Source: Taxillus chinensis (Eukaryota; Streptophyta; Magnoliopsida; Santalales; Loranthaceae). From it: DNA of 64,000 nt. Position numbers and translations under genes: made by a program. The notes under the pieces were generated by a model. That model did not search any database. It saw only the letters and a list, made by a program, of their open reading frames with translations, and was not told the DNA's origin. Position 1 is the first letter of the stretch. Every line of letters starts with the position of its first letter. Below are positions 45,228-56,699 of this stretch, in pieces. The stretch lies in assembly GCA_023512835.1 (NCBI GenBank), contig CM042091.1, forward strand, positions 35,354,107-35,418,106, given 5' to 3'.

Positions 45228-46730
45228 GACGAATGGGTATTTCGTGAGCGAAACCCAAGTGAGGGTTAAGCTACTGTCGTTTAAATCCCTTCTCAAAATA
45301 TTAATTCCCTTAACTAATGCTAAATAGAATAGCGACAAGAAAGGGGTCGATCCCACACAGATTACCAAGTTATCTAGCTTTAACTCAAATCACCAAATTA
45401 ATCTTGCTTAAAACAATGTCTTGGCAAAAACGAATTCTTTTTATAACTAAAGATCTAATTTTTATTTGGTTTTCTAAATAAACAAAGAAAGCAAATTGAT
45501 TTTAGGATTAAGATTCAAGGATTAAAGGCATCTAGGGTCACAATTTCACCTCCCTATGTTATCTCTCCTGGTTCATGGTATTAGGGTTGTCCGATTGAAA
45601 ACATGCTAAACATAAGCCAAGGGCAACAAATGGTCATTGAGGTCCTTTTAAGAGTTGTATGCCAGAATGGTCATCTAAACACACAAACATGCAAAGCCAA
45701 TAAATCATACTTGCAAAAGGATAATGATCACACCAATTACAAATAAGTTATGAATCTCAATCCGCCCCAGACTAGGGCTAAGAATACCAAGGTGTACATC
45801 CAAAGATAGAAATTAAGAACAGATTCATAAAACATGCAAAACTCAATCATCCAAACCCAATATTCATAAACACAAAGAAGCAACAAGGGGGCTACATTGC
45901 TCCCCTAGATTATAAGAACTACTCACGCATGATTACAAGCAAAACCATAGCAAAGAAGCTAAACATCTTCTTCTAATCCACGCGCGAACAAAGCTTCAAA
46001 TCCAGGCTCCAAAATCCGCGACGGCTGCAACGGCTGCTCTCCTAGGTCAAGGAGCAGCCTCCAAGTCGTGAAGCCTCTCTCTCTCTCTAAAAACGTGTAG
46101 GGGGTCTAGGTTGGGTTGCATGGGGCGTGGAGGCTTTATTTATAGAGGTTGGATGGGCCTTGAGGTGTGTAACCTAGCCCATCTATCAAAACGATGTACT
46201 TTTGATAAGTAACACTCCAAACTTTAAAATCTCTATCTTCCATCCACAATTTGGACACGGGCCTTCAGAAACAAATGATCAGCATGGAAAAACGATAGGA
46301 TCGGTCCAAAAATATCTCTCCACGTCAATTCGCACGTGATATGGTGAATTCACGTGCAGCTCCAAATCAACTCAAACTTCTCCCCAAGCTTCCTTGCATC
46401 CTGTAGAGGCCTGAGAAGCAAAAAATATGCTTGTACGTGAAATGGGTGAATTCACATGCAGCTCCAAAATGCTCTGAAATTTCTGTGGTATGTAGAGGAC
46501 ATCATTCTAAGCAACTTTTGTTCTTGCACGCCAATTATTTGAGGCCATCTACTATGTCAAAAGTGAGCTCCAAAATTTGCCAAAACAGCTTAAAAGCGCA
46601 TGTATTTGCAAATAGCATCTTCCTAGGGGTTAGAGCAAATATATATGATATATGAAGCAATAAGGCTCTAATCATGCTCTTAAACATCCTAAATAAACAC
46701 TAGAATAATGGCATAAAATGCACGTTATCA
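45228..46730 (-). mobile_element. Solo LTR (Athila family, type II end)
   Basis: 1503 bp. On the minus strand it runs from TGATAACGTGC to ATACCCATTCGTCA. It is flanked by the 5-bp repeat GCTTC (45223-45227 and 46731-46735), and the LINE reading picks up exactly afterwards. No internal sequence remains, so it probably formed by LTR-LTR recombination. The type II end shows that this subfamily can integrate. Confidence 0.92.
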
Positions 46731-48050
46731 GCTTCTGATTGTCAGGGGTTGGTGGATCGCATCCTGCGGCGGGTATGCACTTGGACTGCTCGGTTTCTGT
46801 CCTTTGGTGGTCGCCTATTGCTTATTCAGTCTGTTCTTTTTGGCATTCAAGCTTATTGGAGTTACCATTTCATACTGCCAGCTTGTGTTATTAAATCGAT
46901 TGAGAGGCTTTTAGCTGCCTTCCTTTGGTCCGGTACTACTTTGCAGGGGAGGGGGGCTAGGATCTCCTGGGATGAGATCTCCAAACCTAAAAGGGAAGGT
47001 GGACTTGGACTGAAGAAGTTGAAAGAATGGAATGTTGCTGCCATATCTCGGTTAATTTGGAATTTGTGTCAACCGGTTTCTACCTCGTTGTGGGTTTGTT
47101 GGATTCGAGCTCATTTGGTCAAAAAAGGTCAGTTTTCGGTGGCTAAGGTTCCTTGGAGGTGCTCTTGGACTTGGCGAAAGGTTTTGGCCTTGCGTGACAG
47201 GCTCCGTTCATGTATTTCGGTGAAGGTGGGGGATGGCTCATCTACCTCGCTTTGGTTTGATTCTTGGCTGCCCAGAGGTCCTATTTGTTTGTCGGATTCT
47301 GCTAAGGTGATCTATGATTCAGGGTTGGGCATTGATGCTACTGTCAGTGCTATTATTTCTCAGGGGTGGCGTTGGCCTCAGGCTAACTCTCATGAGCTTC
47401 TTGTTTTAAAGGAGGAAACGGCTGCCTTGGCTGTTCCCCCTGCTGATCGGAGCGATTGTGTTCGGTGGTTAGCTTCGCCTATTCCTTTTTCTATTAGCTC
47501 TGCGTGGAATCATCTCCGCGTGCACTCTCCTTCTGTGAGTTAGAGTTCTGTGGTGTGGTTCCGGCATCATTCTCCCCGGCACGTATGCTTATTGTGGATG
47601 GCTATCCATTGTCGCCTACCTACACAAGACCGGTTGTTAGCATTTGGATTTGCTCTTCCTGGGGGGTGCCACTTGTGTTCGGATCAGGTGGAGACCCACG
47701 ACCATTTATTTTTTTCCTGCCCCTTTTCTCAACAGGTTTGGGGGGATGTGCTATCTAAGTGTGGGCTGTCTTGTGGTTCTCTTTCTTGGTCAGCCTTCAT
47801 TTCTTGGGCTGCTTTATCTATTTCCGGTGGATCTCTTCAATCATTGCTTGCACGGTTATCCTTGGCGGCTTCGGTGTATTATCTTTGCCAAGAACGCAAC
47901 GCTCGCATGCATGGGCGCGGGGCTCGGTCTGCTACGCAGTTGGTAACCTTGGTTATGGATACTGTGCGGGTCCGTACTAGTATGCACTTTGGATGGCCCC
48001 ATTCGATTCTTAACTCTCATTTATTGCAGGTCTGGCGGATTGTAGTTTAG
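46731..48050 (+). pseudogene. LINE-2 ORF2 C-terminal region with zf-RVT
   Basis: 46749-47543 encodes TARFLSFGGRLLLIQSVLFG through WKVLALRDRLRSCISVKVGD and FDSWLPRGPICLSDS. A TAG at about 47541 is followed by the zf-RVT segment (VVWFRHHSPRHVCLLWMAI, GCHLCSDQVETHDHLFFSC) to 48050. It is more intact than the same region in LINE-1. The ORF ends RIVV before the 3' UTR. Confidence 0.88.
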
Positions 48051-48158
48051 AGCCTGTCATTTGGCTTTTTATGCTTGTAGTTGTTACGCATTTGGTTTTT
48101 TTAGTTTTACTCCTATAGTCTCTTGACTTGGGGTGGGTGTTGTTTGTTGCTTCACTCA

Positions 48159-48170
48159 GGGGTATACCCC
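48159..48170 (+). promoter_or_regulatory. LINE-2 3'-end stem-loop
   Basis: GGGGTATACCCC is a perfect 12-bp palindrome followed by TGGTTTGTCC, about 53 nt before the poly(A). It matches the LINE-1 stem-loop while neighbouring UTR sequence differs. Confidence 0.5.
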
Positions 48171-48230
48171 TGGTTTGTCCTCGTTGTAATTGAATTTCTC
48201 CGTAATAGATTCTTTATTTTTCAAAAAAAA

Positions 48231-49260
48231 AATGAATAAAAGGACGCATGATGTACGTTGTTCACATCATGGTCATACTCCATGGCAGTGAGGTTCTTCT
48301 TACTTCGCATCTAGTCAACGCTCGCCAATAACGAACGTTCGAAGCCAAAGTCTATTAAAATGGATAAACCCCATTTTTCATTCAATTACAAACCAAATGG
48401 CTTGTATGTTTGTACATTTAGGTTTGCATTGGTTACTTAGTTCATTTCTAACGCATTGAGTGGATCAATCAAATAACAAAGGTAAATATCGATAAATGAT
48501 TAGAAGGACACATGATGTATGTGGTTCACTTGATGGGACATACTCCACGGCGGTGAGGTACCTCTTACTCCGCATCTGTTCGACGCATGTGAATAACGAA
48601 TGCTCGGTGTTAAAGACTCTATTTAAAACGAATAGACCTATCTTTGATTCAATTACAAACCAAGAGGCTAGGATGTTTAGGTTTGCGTTGGTTATTTATT
48701 TCATTTCAGACGCATTGAGTGGATCACTCAAATAAGAAAGATTAATGTCAACAAATGAAAAAAAGGACACATGATGTACGTTGTTCACATCATGGTCATA
48801 CTCCACGACGGTGAGGTTCTTCTTACTTCGCATCTAGTCAACGCTTGCCAATAATGAACGTTCGAAGCCAAAGTCTATTAAAATGGATAAACCCCATTTT
48901 TCATTCAATTACAAACCAAATGGCTTGTACATTTGTACGTTTAGGTTTGCATTGGTTACTTAGTTCATTTCTGACACATTGAGTGGATCAATCAAATAAC
49001 ATAGATGAATATCGATAAATGATTAGGGCACATGATGTATGTGGTTCAGTTGATGGGACATATTCCAGGGCGGTGAGTTTCCTCTTACTCCGCATCTCTT
49101 CGACGCATGTGCATAATGAACGCTCAGAGTTAAAGACTCTATTTAAAATGAATAAACCCATTTTTGGTTCAATTACAAACCAAGAGGCTATAATGTTTAG
49201 GTTTGCGTTGGTTATTCATTTAAGTTCGGATGCATTGAGTGGATCAATCAGATAAGAAAT
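48231..49260 (+). repeat. ~260-bp satellite array, block 3
   Basis: About four monomers, beginning with the right LINE-2 TSD and continuing in register from block 2. It is cut at AATCAGATAAGAAAT by the copia element. Confidence 0.92.
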
Positions 49261-49469
49261 TGTTGGATCAAACCCAGAATTTGGATAATGTTGATAAAGC
49301 CTTATGTAATTTGATCTGAGATCTCTTGTGTTTATTTGATCGTTGCAGAAGATATGATATTAATCCGGAGATACACTCGTGAGAGCAAAGCTAAGGACAG
49401 GATACATAATCCTGATCCGGACAAGAGTGAGTGTCGTCGAACACTTGGTAAATAACCAAGTCAACAATA

Positions 49470-49925
49470 CATACGGAATAAAGAACATTCGTACGGACTA
49501 AGAACTTAAAAGTATTGATGCGGAATAAGGATCCGAGCCTTTATTCGCACGGAGTAAACAAACTAGATGCGGAGTAAGGAATCCAGACAACTTACTCATA
49601 CGGAGTAAGGAAGTGCTAGTACGGAGTAAGCACTCTAATCCCTTAGATTCGCCCGGAGTAAGGAACTTACATACGGAGTAAGGAATTTACATACGGAGTA
49701 AGGAACTTACATGCGGACTAAGGAAGCACTGATACGGAATAAGTCATCCGACCTTTGAAGACTCGCCCGGAGTAAGGAACTTACATACGGAGTAAGGAAT
49801 TTACATACGGAGTAAGGAACTTACATGCGGAGTAAGGAAGCACTGGCACGGACTAAGGATTCTAGTACTAAACTCACACGGAGTAAGGTTTCGAGCTTCA
49901 TTAGCAACGGAGTAAGGAGAATTAC
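49470..49925 (+). repeat. Cluster of ~20-bp ACGGAGTAAGGA repeats in copia LTR
   Basis: About 20 copies of a core (A/G)CGGA(G/C)TAAGGA with variable spacers, partly in a duplicated block (about 49650-49720 and 49765-49835). They lie in U3 upstream of the TATA box, suggesting repeated transcription-factor sites. Confidence 0.85.
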
Positions 49926-50219
49926 ACCGGACCAAGAAGATACTACTTCAACTCACCGCATTTAATGTTATCAGCTCGTGGCGTCCCGATGTAAGACAAA
50001 TTTATTCAGAACCTGAAGAATCTTACACGTGGATCATCCGGATATGTGGACACAACCTCAATTGTATTTGGGAACTCACAAATGCACTTATACTCTTCAA
50101 ACCCAAGATCTTGAGCTCCACAAACCGCAGCAGTCAAGGCAGAGAGATTACCGAGGAATAGTTAGTGCTAAACGCATTCCGGAACTACAAGTTCCAAGGT
50201 TGTCTCTTAGGAATGTTTG

Positions 50220-50227
50220 TATAAATA
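50220..50227 (+). promoter_or_regulatory. TATA box of copia LTR
   Basis: TATAAATA, about 320 bp before the LTR end and downstream of the repeat cluster. It is the best TATA candidate in this LTR. Confidence 0.5.
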
Positions 50228-50540
50228 TTCATATTTGTATATTTGTAAGTTGTGAGAGACATAAAGTATGAGTCGGAATTAACCCTTTGTATGCACAAGA
50301 GCTCAAGGATAAAAAATCTAGGCTAGTGTGTGAATCCTTTTGTAAAACAGAGTGTAAGAGAGTTGCTTCTATTTTGTTGTACTTATCTCTTGATAATAAA
50401 ACAAAATACTTCCACTATCCTGGTAATCTTCCAGTGATTCTATCACTTAACTAGATCGATGTCGTGCCTTAAGAGTGTAAAAGAGTTTCGATAAGAGCCT
50501 ATTCACCCCCCCCCCCTCTAGGCTCCAAGGGACCATCAAG

Positions 50541-50551
50541 TGGTATCAGAG
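50541..50551 (+). promoter_or_regulatory. Primer binding site, initiator tRNA-Met (copia)
   Basis: TGGTATCAGAG lies two bases after the LTR end, complementary to initiator tRNA-Met. Confidence 0.88.
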
Positions 50552-50598
50552 TAGTTTATTTATTCAAAAGTAGAGATCCCACTCTTTTACTCTAAGCA

Positions 50599-52488
50599 AT
50601 GGCCGAAGAAAGCAGTATGCTATTCAACACTCACCTTAACTCCGGAGGTGCACAAGAGCCTATCCCCAATCGAAGCAGCAGTGAAAACGTCGACCCACCT
50701 CAACCTGCTGCTGCTGCCGCTCCTCAACCACGGAGTTCTGGTTTTACATTGATGAAACCGCCCAAATTCACACCTGAGCTTTTCTCCCAGTGGAAAGCTC
50801 GCATGAAGATGTTTATGGTATGTCAGGATTATCTCATGTGGCCATGTCTTCATCAGGAGATTCCAATTCCGATGACTATCGGAGAACTTGGAGTTAGGAG
50901 GCCAAAGACGGATGCTGAACTTACCAACGATGAAAGAGCCTAGCAGTGCGCTAGTGAAAAGGCTCTAGCTTATGTTACATCATCCTTGGATTCCGAGGCT
51001 TTCACGGACGTCCAGGGTTGTACGACAGCAAAAGCCGTTTGGGATAAACTGACAATCCTCTATGAGGGGACTCAGTCCCAAATGCAAAATGTGATATGTA
51101 CTCTTAGGCAGAACTTTGAGAGTTTCAATCATAAACCAGGCGAATCACTCGAAAGCATCTATCAGAGATTCGGCAAGCTCATTCTTGAGCTGAAGACTGT
51201 CAATGAGCATTATTCTCAATCTCAGATCAATGACAAGTTCTTTCGCTCCTTGCCGGATTGATACTACTCTAAACAACTCCAGATGCAATCAGACAAAAAC
51301 TAGCAGTATGTTCCCCTTGAAGAACTATATGGAGAGATCACGGACTCACGAAGTCAGGTTTAAGTACTCTGACCGGGATGAGAAAATAGCTCGGAAAGAA
51401 AAGGGGGTAGCTCTCAAAGCTACAGAATGTTTAAACATACTGAGGAATGATGATACGGACGTGTCCGAGAATTCTGACTCTGACGAGGAGGAGGAGATAG
51501 CTCTTCTTGTCAAATCCTTTGAGCGATTCCTACGGAAAAGCAGAAAAGGATTCAAGAGACGCTCGTCATCATCTTTCCAAAGGAAGGAGAGACCGGAGTC
51601 CAGTTCCCAGGAATGCTACAACTATGGGAAAACTGGTCATTGGGCCAAGGAATGCAGATCCAAATCAAAAGTGGCCGAGAAAAGTGACAAGGTAACTCCT
51701 CGCCGCTCCACCTCAGACAACAGCAAGAATAAGAGGAAGGCGTTCGTGACAAAGTACATCGGTGGCTCTGGAAGAAGAGGAGGAACCCTCGGATGATGAG
51801 CCAACTCCTAAGCCGAACGTCTGCCTCATGGCAAACACTGAGGTACCTTCTATCTCTGAGCTCATGAGTCAATTAGAATCTCTTATTAGTGAACGTGATC
51901 ATGAAAAGAATGAGAGACAAATAATTACTCAAATGTACAAAGATGTGGAAAGTCAAAATAAACGCCTTGAATTTACTATCACTAGACTTGAAAAGGACAT
52001 AGCTGACTTCAGAGGAAAAGAGGCTTGGTATCATGATCTAAGAGCAGAAAATCATTTGTTAAATACCAACCTAACGGGCCTAAAAGTTATTGTGAAACAA
52101 CTCGAAAACGAACTGGAACAGGAAAGGGAAATAACTCGTAAGTGGCTAAAATCCGGGGAAATAGCCTCTACCTTTAGGGACCGATCCCGACAACATCCGA
52201 GTCAAACCTGGCCTAGGTTCAGAACCATCGACTTCCATAGCTCAAGCTACTGTGTGCCCTCCAAATTTCACTCCAAAACTAACTAACTTATATCCTGTTA
52301 GTACATCTAAATCGTTGGATGGTTTCATTTCAGGTGGCACCATAGTTTATGACTGTGGAGTTGAGGCTGTTACTGCACTTCCCGAAGCAGTAGCACCCGT
52401 AACTAATGATGAAGGGAAGGCTGCTGCAGTTAAAGCCAAAACTACAAGACCCAAAAAGAAAGGAAAGGCTAAGGGCCGACGCATCTAG
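50599..52488 (+). pseudogene. Copia gag (UBN2-like, coiled coil)
   Basis: Starts MAEESSMLFN. The gag core has FTLMKPPKFTPELFSQWKAR, AKAVWDKLTILYEGTQ and FESFNHKPGESLESIYQRF. Internal stops occur at about 50941 (TAG) and 51259 (TGA). A zinc-knuckle-like CYNYGKTGHWAKEC near 51615 has Tyr in place of the second Cys. A coiled coil spans 51850-52140 (MSQLESLISERDHEKNERQ, LENELEQEREITRKW). A Lys/Arg-rich tail follows. A second degenerate knuckle-like CREMGHYHYEC lies at about 52610-52642. Confidence 0.82.
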
Positions 52489-52659
52489 GGCCAAGAGCGC
52501 GTCACCCAAACGCAATGGATTAGGCCACAGGGAACAGAGTAGAAAGTCTGTAAAATCTAAGAGACCTGTATCCCCTGTTTGTACTTCACATTATAGTGTC
52601 TATTCCATCTGTAGGGAAATGGGTCATTATCACTATGAATGTTGGAGTTTATCTGATAA

Positions 52660-54176
52660 TGATAACGTGCATTTTATGCCGTTATTCTAGTGTTTATTTA
52701 GGATGTTTAAGAGCATGATTAGAGCCTTATTGCTTCATATATCATATATATTTGCTCTAACCCCTAGGAAGATGCTAGTTGCAAATACATGCGCTTTTAA
52801 GCTGTTTTGGCAGGTTTTGGACCTCACTTTTGACATAGTAGATGACCTCAAACAATTGGCGTGTAAGAACAAAAGTTGCTTAGAATGATGGCCTCTACCT
52901 ACCAGAGAAATTTCAGAGCATTTGGAGCTAATTTGGAGTTGCACGTGAATTCACCCATATCACGTGCAAGCATATTTTTGCCTCTCAGGCCTCTACATGA
53001 TGCAAGGAAGCTTGGGATGAAGTTTGAGCTGATTTGGAGGTGCACGTGAATTCACCATATCACGTGCAAATTGGCGTGCAGAGATATTTTTGGACCGATC
53101 CAATCGTTTTTCCATGCTGATCATTTGTTCCTGAAGGCCCAAGTCCAAATTGTGGATGGAAGATAGAGTTTTTAATGTTTCGAGTGTTACTTATCAAAAC
53201 TACGTCGTTTTGATAGATGGGCTAGGTTACACACCTCAAGGCCCATCCAACCTCTATAAATACAGCATCCACGCCCTCTGCTAGCCATGCCTGACCCCCC
53301 TACACGTTTTAGAGAGAGAGAGGCTCCACGTCTTGGAGGCTGTCCTTGACCTAGGAGAGCAGCCGTCGCAGCTGTCGCAGCAGCCGTCGCGGATTTTGGA
53401 GCCTGGATTTGAAGCTTTGCTGTGCGCGTGATCAAGAAGAAGATGTTTAGCTTTTCTGCTATGGTTTTGCTTGTAATCATGCGTGAGTAGTCTTTTAATC
53501 TAGGGGAGCAATGTAGCCCCCTTGTTTCTTTCTTTGTGTTTATGAATATTGGGTTTGGATGATTGAGTTTTGCATGTTTTATGAATCTGTTCTTAATTCT
53601 ATCTTTGGATGTACACCTTGGTATTCTTAGCCCTAGTCTGGGGCGGATTGAGATTCATAACTTATTTGTAATTGGTGTGATCATTATCCTTTTGCAAGTA
53701 TGATTTATTGGCTTTGCATGTTTGTGTGTTTAGATGACCATTCTGGCATACAACTCTTAAAAGGACCTCAATGACCATTTGTTGTCCTTGGCTTATGTTT
53801 AGCATGTTTTCAATCAGACAACCCTAATACCATGAACCAGTAGAGATAACATAGGAAGGTGAAATTGTGACCCTAGATGCTTTTAATCCTTGAATCTTAA
53901 TTCCAAAATCAGTTTACTTTCTTTGTTTATTCAGAAAACCAAATAAAAATTAGATCTTTAGTTTAAAAAAAGAAAACTTTTTGCCAAGACATTTTATAGA
54001 ACAAGAGTAATTGGGTGATTTGATTTGAGAACTAGAGAACTAGGTTAATCCCTGTGGGTTCGACCCCTTTCTTGCTGGCTATTCTTTTAGTGCAAACTTA
54101 GGGAATTTATTATTTTGAAGAGAGATTTAACGACATTAGCTAGCTCTTTTAGAGAGGCTAAAAATCTTGTCTGTCA
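52660..54176 (+). mobile_element. 5' LTR of element C
   Basis: 1517 bp, TGATAACGTGC to CTTGTCTGTCA (type I). Paired G-boxes lie near 52941-52965 and 53042-53065. An intact ACGT palindrome lies near 53194-53216, TATAAAT at 53255, and GTGAGT at 53483. It interrupts the copia gag. Confidence 0.9.
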
Positions 54177-54179
54177 AAT

Positions 54180-54197
54180 TGGCGCCGTTGCCGGGGA
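54180..54197 (+). promoter_or_regulatory. Primer binding site, tRNA-Asp (element C)
   Basis: TGGCGCCGTTGCCGGGGA, three bases after the LTR. Confidence 0.92.
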
Positions 54198-54399
54198 TTC
54201 AACGGTTAACTAGTTTTTAAAATCAACATTGAGTGAAATTGTTTGAATTCTGATCTTGGTGTTTTATTTTGTCTTTACTTTTCTGTTATTTTGTGTTCTT
54301 TATTTGTTTATTTTGCATTGTTCGGAGTCTGCTGGGTGTGTTCTTGTTGTTGTTTACAGGAACATACATCAAGGATTCCTAGTTGTGCATGCAAAGAGA

Positions 54400-56000
54400 G
54401 GAGGATATACAATTTACGCGGGAACCTGAAAGGTTATTCGAGCTCGTCGTAGAGCGACTAGGGAAGCAGCACGTGAGGCGGAAGAAGCATTGCAAGGCTT
54501 GGAGCAATCCGTAGGCGATCTGATGGCAGATCTCAGACCTGATGGTGGTGCACCGCAAGGAGGGGCCAATTACAATGGCCAATATCCAGAAGAAGAGGGT
54601 AATAGGTTTATGCCCAGAACCTTCTTAGATTATGCGAGGCCGATGATGTCAGACCACTATTCTGGGATTCGGCAGACAAGAGTCCAAGCGAATAGCTTCG
54701 AGCTGAAGCCGGCATTGATCAACATGGTGAGCAACAATGCGTTTGGAGGAACAGCCGTGGATGATCCACACCAGCATTTGATGAGGTTCTACCAGGTGTG
54801 TGACACCATCAAGATCAACAACGTGTCGGAGGAGGCCATAAAGCTAAGGCTTTTCCCTTTCTCTTTAAGGGAAAGAGCTCTTGGCTGGTTCAACGGTCTG
54901 CCAACAGGTTCAATCAACACTTGGGAGGAGATGCGGACCAAGTTCATGTCAAAGTATTTCCCTCCTTCCAAGGTGATCCACTTAGAGGAGAGATTAGCAG
55001 GTTCAGGCAAGATGAGATGGAGACTCTTCATGAAGCTTGGGAGCGTTTCAAAGACTTAGTGAGAAGATGCCCCGATCATGGAAGGCCCCGGTGGATTCAA
55101 ATTGAATCTTTCTACACAGGTCTTCGGTCCCATTCACAAGACAAGGTGAATGCAATGCTGGAGGATGCTTGATGAACCTAGAGCCTGATGCGGCAGCGAG
55201 CTATTGGAGAGGTCTGTCATTAGCTGATTGGCGGTGGTCTAATGTGCGTACTTCAAAGCCAAGGGAGAAGATTGCTTCAGTTGAAAATTCTTCCAATGAT
55301 GTGCAAACACAGATTCAAGCTTTAGTGAAAGGCATGGAAGTATTGGCTCTTAAAGTTGAAGGATCACAAGCTTTACCAGGTAGTTGAGCAGGGCTGGAGT
55401 GGAGCTGAAGAAGCAAATTATGTTGGAGGAAAGGGCTTGTACCAGAAACAGCAATTTTATCCTCAACAACAACAACTAGGGTACAACCAGAATCAGCAGC
55501 CATCTCAACCATTTCAGAGAACTCAGAACCGAGGGGGAGATACCTCATTTCAGTACAAATATGTGCCTCCAGGGATGAAGCAAAATCCGTATGCTACGGA
55601 TAATTATTTACACCCACCTCCAGGATTCGAGCGAAACAACTTTCGGCCTCAACAAGAAAGAGGAAGGGTATATCGAAATGTGGATGAGCCAACCAAAAGA
55701 GAGGATAATTTGGAGGAAAGGGTAGTCACACTGGAATCTTCAATTCAGAATATGGAGACTTCATTTAAGAGTATGGAGAAGTTACTTGTGAGCATGGCAC
55801 AGAATGCTAATCAAAGGGTGTCCACCAACACTTTTCCAAGTGACACTGAGGTGAACCCCAAGGAGAGTTGCAAGGCTATCACTCTAAGGAGCGGGAAGAC
55901 ACTGAATGAAGCTGAGGAGCCTAAGAAGAAGGCAAATCCAGGAAGAACAGAGAAGACCCTTGGAAGGCGATGACCAAGGAAAATCAGATAAAGTCAAGAA
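54400..56000 (+). pseudogene. Element C gag
   Basis: 54490-55059 encodes the N-terminal part including VGDLMADLRPDGGAPQGG, RPMMSDHYSGIRQTRVQANS and LRLFPFSLRERALGWFNGLP. 54921-55172 and 55169-55387 continue in other frames. 55356-55973 is a long clean stretch with the Q/N/Y-rich linker (YPQQQQLGYNQNQQPSQPFQ) and the coiled-coil tail to NPKESCKAITLRSGKT. C keeps the segment missing from A's gag. Confidence 0.85.
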
Positions 56001-56690
56001 AGAGTGCAAGAGAAGAAGGACAAGCAACTTAGTCAAGACAGAATAGGTGAAGAACAGAAGCAAGAGCTCAGGCCTAGTATGCCATTTCCTCGGAGGCCGA
56101 GGAACCAGGAGGGTTGAAGAAGAGTATGAGCGCTTCCTGAGTTTGTTCAAGAAGCTTGAGATTAACATTCCATTTGTGGAAGTTTTGGAGCAAGATGCCT
56201 AGGTACGAAAAATACATCAAAGATTTTGTGACGAAGAAGAGGAAATATGGGGATCATGAGACGGTGGCGATCCTAACGAGGTGAGCAAAGTGTTGTTCAA
56301 CGAGTTTGCCCATCAAGCATAAAGATCCGGGCGTTTTAATCTCCCTTGTGTGATTGGCAATGCACCGCAAGCGCAGGCCCTATGTGATTTAGGGGCTAGC
56401 ATCAATTTGATTTCCTTTGCTTTGTACAAGCGGCTTGGGCTTAAGGGCATGAAGCCCACTTCCATATCATTGCGGTTCGCAGACCGGTCCACTTGGAAGG
56501 CCTGAAGGAATTATTGAAGATGTGCTAGTTAAAGTGGGTTCCTTCATATTTCCAGCGGATTTTGTTGTTTTGGAGATGGAAGAAGATAGAGGAGTTCAAA
56601 TACTCCTTGGAAGACCGTTTCTCGAACGGGTTGTGCATTGATTGATGTTGCTCAAGGGCAGCTAACTCGAGAATTAATGAGGAGACCTTA
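56001..56690 (+). pseudogene. Element C aspartic protease (heavily frameshifted)
   Basis: Nucleotide-level match to A 15240-15900 with small indels every 50-100 bp. The DLGAS active-site loop is readable near 56385-56400 and [17 protein letters not shown] near 56545-56595. At least six indels fall at CAG or CTG trinucleotides relative to A. Confidence 0.78.
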
Positions 56691-56699
56691 GTCTTCCAC

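Larger units (their letters stand above)
44843..48230 (+). mobile_element. LINE-2: 5'-truncated L1-clade insertion with nested solo LTR
   Basis: Starts inside RT at the codons for QGDPLSPYLF and ends in a poly(A) run, flanked by a 16-bp TSD. This is typical of target-primed reverse transcription with 5' truncation. A solo LTR (45228-46730) sits within it; without that LTR the LINE is about 1.9 kb. The 3' UTR has the conserved GGGGTATACCCC stem-loop. Confidence 0.92.
49261..50538 (+). mobile_element. 5' LTR of copia element
   Basis: About 1278 bp, TGTTGGATCAAACC to GGGACCATCA, with imperfect terminal inverted repeat (TGTTGG/CCATCA). It inserted into the satellite; left flank GAAAT. It contains a 20-bp repeat cluster and TATAAATA at 50220. 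A C-run of about 10 lies near 50507-50516. Confidence 0.83.
49261..52659 (+). mobile_element. Ty1/copia (SIRE-like) retrotransposon, 5' part
   Basis: 5' LTR, tRNA-Met PBS and gag, then cut by element C at 52659. The long gag with coiled coil, the tRNA-Met PBS and the LTR ends fit Sireviruses. Protease, integrase and RT are not in the window. Confidence 0.82.

Noticed and set aside
45228..46730. A full LTR retrotransposon at this site.
   Set aside because: Only one LTR is present between the two GCTTC copies, with no PBS or internal sequence.
25534..49260. Recurring 60-90-codon ORFs in satellite monomers (for example 28536-28775, 39146-39367, 43535-43783).
   Set aside because: They repeat because the DNA repeats. 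Starts vary, frames break in many monomers, only one monomer class has them, and nothing resembles a known protein.
25534..49260. CRISPR-like array.
   Set aside because: Repeats are contiguous 260-bp monomers without short repeats separated by unique spacers, in plant DNA.
50029..50271. Small ORF in the copia LTR.
   Set aside because: It lies in U3 across the TATA box, with no similarity or supporting start context.
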